A DNA stretch of 64,000 bases, from positions 1 through 64,000 of the forward strand of contig JAGGRA010000027.1 of NCBI GenBank assembly GCA_018613035.1, read 5' to 3'. Below the pieces are notes generated by a model. That model was given only the letters and a program-made list of their open reading frames with translations. It was not told the DNA's origin and made no database searches. The first letter of the stretch is position 1, and every line of letters begins with the position of its first letter. This document shows positions 58,437-64,000 of this stretch, one piece after another. A program made the position numbers and the translations under genes. Source of the DNA: Pseudomonas sp. ISL-84. GTDB lineage: Bacteria > Bacillota > Bacilli > Bacillales > Cytobacillaceae.

Positions 58437-61400
58437 AAAGCATTTTAGTAATCGGATCGGGACCTATTGTAATCGGCCAGGCAGCAGAGTTTGACTATGC
58501 GGGCACACAGGCCTGCATCGCTTTGAAAGAGGAAGGCTATCGCGTAATCCTAGTAAATTCAAACCCGGCAACGATTATGACTGATACAGAAATTGCTGAC
58601 GCGGTGTACATAGAACCGCTAACCCTCGAATTTGTCAGCCGTATCATCCGGAAAGAGCGTCCAGATGCGCTTGTTCCGACACTGGGTGGCCAAACTGGCT
58701 TGAATCTGGCTGTCGAGCTGGCTGAATCTGGTGTCTTGGAGGAATGCGGCGTTGAGATTCTTGGAACAAAATTATCTGCCATTCAGAAAGCAGAAGACCG
58801 AGATCTTTTCCGCAATTTGATGAATGAGCTTGACGAGCCTGTACCTGAAAGTGAAATTATTCATAACCTGGATGAAGCATTCGAATTTGTAAATAAAATC
58901 GGGTATCCGGTAATTGTTCGCCCTGCTTTCACTCTCGGAGGTACCGGCGGGGGAATCTGTCATGATGAAGAAGAATTAATTGAAATTGTGGCAAGCGGCT
59001 TGAAGAACAGCCCTGTTACCCAATGCCTTCTTGAAAAGAGCATCGCAGGATTCAAGGAAATAGAGTATGAAGTAATGAGAGATTCCAATGACAATGCGAT
59101 TGTTGTCTGTAATATGGAAAATTTTGATCCGGTCGGCATCCATACAGGCGATTCCATTGTTGTAGCACCAAGCCAGACTCTCAGTGACCGCGAGTACCAG
59201 CTGCTGAGAAACACTTCACTAAAAATTATACGCGCATTAGAGATTGAAGGAGGCTGTAATGTTCAGCTCGCGTTGGATCCACACAGTTTCAATTACTACA
59301 TCATAGAAGTAAATCCACGTGTCAGCCGTTCCTCTGCACTGGCATCAAAAGCTACAGGTTATCCGATTGCGAAGCTTGCAGCAAAGATTGCAGTAGGACT
59401 GACACTTGACGAAATGATGAACCCTGTTACTGGAAAAACTTATGCCTGCTTCGAACCGGCTCTGGATTATATCGTTTCAAAAATTCCGCGCTGGCCGTTT
59501 GATAAATTTGAATCTGCAAACCGGTCTCTTGGAACACAGATGAAGGCAACCGGAGAAGTAATGGCGATCGGACGTACGCTGGAAGAATCTTTACTAAAAG
59601 CAGTCCGCTCACTTGAAGCAAATATCCACCATCTTGAATTGAAGGATGCTGAACTAATCTCAGATGAATTGATTGAAAAACGGATAAGAAAAGCAGGCGA
59701 CGAGCGCCTGTTTTATATCGGGGAAGCTATTCGCAGGGGAGTAACCATTGATGCGATCCATGAGTGGAGCAAGATCGACCTGTTCTTCCTGCACAAGATT
59801 AGTAAAATAATAGCCTTTGAGAAAGTATTAGCTGAAAAGCCGTTTGACCAGGAAACAGGAAAAGTGGCAAAAGAAATGGGATTTGCCGATTCGGTAATCG
59901 CCAAGCTTTGGGGAGCCAAGGAAATCGAAGTATACAGCTGGAGGAAATCCAATAATATCGTCCCTGTTTACAAAATGGTTGATACGTGTGCTGCGGAGTT
60001 TGAATCTGAAACACCATACTTCTATGGAACGTATGAAGATGAAAACGAATCTTTGGTAACAGACCGCAAGAGTGTCGTTGTCCTCGGATCTGGTCCAATC
60101 CGCATTGGCCAGGGAGTAGAATTCGATTACTCAACAGTTCACGCAGTATGGGCCATTAAGGAAGCAGGCTATGAAGCAATCATCATAAATAATAATCCTG
60201 AAACTGTTTCAACAGACTTCAGTATTTCCGATAAACTCTACTTTGAACCGCTGACAATTGAAGATGTAATGCATATTATTGATTTGGAGCAGCCTGAAGG
60301 AGTGGTTGTACAGTTTGGCGGGCAGACAGCCATCAACCTGGCTGCAAAGCTGGTAGAAAGAGGCGTGAAAATTCTCGGAACTTCCCTTGAGAACCTTGAT
60401 CGAGCAGAAGACCGTGACAAATTCGAGCAAGCTCTTACTGAATTGGCTATTCCAATGCCAAAGGGAAAAACAGCTTTATCAGTGGAACAGGCTGTCACAA
60501 TAGCAAGTGAAATCGGCTATCCTGTGGTGGTTCGTCCATCTTATGTACTTGGCGGAAGAGCGATGGAGATCGTGTACAAAGAAGAAGAGCTGCTTCACTA
60601 TATGGAAAATGCGGTTAAAGTAAATCCGGAGCACCCGGTATTAATAGACCGTTATTTGACCGGAAAAGAAATTGAAGTAGATGCGATTTCTGATGGCGAG
60701 AATGTTCTTATCCCAGGTATTATGGAGCATATTGAAAGAGCCGGCGTCCACTCTGGGGATTCAATCGCGGTTTATCCTCCGCAAAATATTTCAGAGGAAA
60801 TCAAAGAAAAGCTGGTTGAGTACACGCAAAAGATGGCAAAAGGACTGGGGATTATCGGTCTTCTAAACATCCAGTATGTAATCGCTAAAGGGGAGGTATA
60901 TGTGCTTGAAGTTAATCCTCGCTCAAGCCGGACGGTGCCTTTCTTGAGCAAAATTACAAATGTACCAATGGCCAAAATAGCTACAAAGGTTATTTTAGGA
61001 CAGTCATTGGCCAACCAGGGGTACGGATCTGGACTTCTTCCAGAAAGAAGCGGCGTGTTTGTTAAGGTTCCGGTCTTCTCCTTTGCCAAGCTGAGAAGAG
61101 TGGACATCACTTTAGGGCCGGAAATGAAATCAACCGGGGAAGTTATGGGGAAAGACACAACGTTAGAAAAAGCCCTTTATAAAGGCCTTGTTGCTTCCGG
61201 CATGAAAATTCAGCCATTCGGAACCGTGCTTATGACAGTAGCGGACAAAGATAAAGAAGAAGCCCTGCAGCTCGCAAAACGTTTCGTGTCTATAGGCTAC
61301 AGACTGATGGCGACAAGCGGAACAGCTTTATTTCTTCAATCTGCCGGCATACCTGTTAAAGTGACCGGAAAGATCGGATCTGAAGGGCAAAACCTTCTGG

Positions 61401-61623
61401 ATGTAATTAGAAATGGCGAAGCACATTTTGTGATTAATACGTTAACAAAAGGCAAACAGCCAGCCCGGGATGGATTCCGAATCCGCCGTGAATCTGTTGA
61501 AAATGGCGTACCATGCCTAACTTCACTGGATACGGCTGAAGCAATCCTTCGAGTGATTGAATCTATGAATTTCTCCGCGGATGCGATGGATAAACCAGAA
61601 CAAATTCGGGAGGCTGTTCTATC

Positions 61624-61627
<4 letters not shown>
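58415..61627 (+). CDS. pyrAB: Carbamoyl-phosphate synthase, pyrimidine-specific large chain
   Basis: 1070-aa synthetase with two homologous ATP-grasp halves: [15 protein letters not shown] and FTLGGTGGG in the first (about 1-400) and [12 protein letters not shown] and [11 protein letters not shown] in the second (about 550-930), then an MGS-type allosteric domain (about 930-1070) that binds UMP/PRPP-type effectors. Full family length. It overlaps pyrAA by 22 nt and pyrK by four. Confidence 0.96.

Positions 61628-64000
<2,373 letters not shown>

Overview
The window is a 64-kb stretch of the core chromosome of an endospore-forming, low-GC Gram-positive bacterium of the family Bacillaceae. Gene order and protein sequence follow the Bacillus subtilis ylb - dcw - spoIIG - ylm - ileS - pyr region almost gene for gene. 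Details such as an acyl-CoA carboxylase cassette inside the ylb block, a flavohemoglobin gene after ftsZ, and abundant degenerate intergenic repeats suggest a Cytobacillus/Mesobacillus-like lineage rather than B. subtilis itself; that placement is inference. No phage, plasmid, IS transposase, CRISPR array, rRNA or tRNA gene was seen.

Layout. (1) 0.1-10.2 kb, ylb block: rsmD, coaD, spoVV (ylbJ, minus strand), ylbK, ylbL, tmcAL (ylbM, minus strand), ylbN, rpmF, an enoyl-CoA hydratase, ylbO and ylbP (minus strand). (2) 10.4-13.9 kb: a three-gene acyl-CoA carboxylase set (biotin carboxylase, free-standing biotinyl carrier, carboxyltransferase) behind a near-perfect CcpA cre site. (3) 14.0-17.5 kb: panE-like reductase, a DUF3397 membrane protein and bshC, with a MITE-like element before bshC. 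(4) 17.7-38.2 kb, division and cell-wall (dcw) cluster: mraZ, rsmH, ftsL, pbpB, spoVD, murE, an orphan MurF N-terminal-domain protein, mraY, murD, spoVE, murG, murB, divIB, ylxW, ylxX, sbp, ftsA, ftsZ. (5) 38.3-39.7 kb: hmp flavohemoglobin on the minus strand. (6) 39.7-42.6 kb: spoIIGA-sigE-sigG. (7) 43.0-47.1 kb: ylmC, ylmD, ylmE, sepF, ylmG, ylmH, divIVA (ylmA, found here in B. subtilis, is absent). (8) 47.1-52.8 kb: T-box leader and ileS, then ylyA, lspA and ylyB. (9) 52.8 kb to the window end: the pyrimidine operon pyrR-P-B-C-AA-AB-K-D-F with three PyrR attenuators; pyrF is cut by the window end.

The genes cover lipid II synthesis (murE, mraY, murD, murG, murB) and its use by vegetative (PBP2B, FtsL, DivIB) and sporulation (SpoVD, SpoVE) machinery, the Z-ring (FtsA, FtsZ, SepF, DivIVA), the first sporulation sigma-factor relay (SpoIIGA processing pro-SigmaE, then SigmaG) and UMP synthesis. 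Regulatory sites readable from sequence include a 22-bp-spaced spoIIG promoter, a SigmaH-like promoter before ftsA, MraZ boxes with 10-bp phasing, an FNR/CRP-type palindrome centred near -41.5 of hmp, a T-box, and PyrR binding loops.

I found no accessory defence or mobile system. The least explained pieces are: a ~450-nt hairpin-rich stretch with its own extended -10 promoter between murB and divIB; the stand-alone MurF N-domain protein; a ~51-bp tandem array before ylyA; a MITE-like element before bshC; a dispersed TTGATT/AATCAA-ended repeat family that includes one apparently core-deleted copy; and a duplicated terminator bracketing inserted DNA after sigG.
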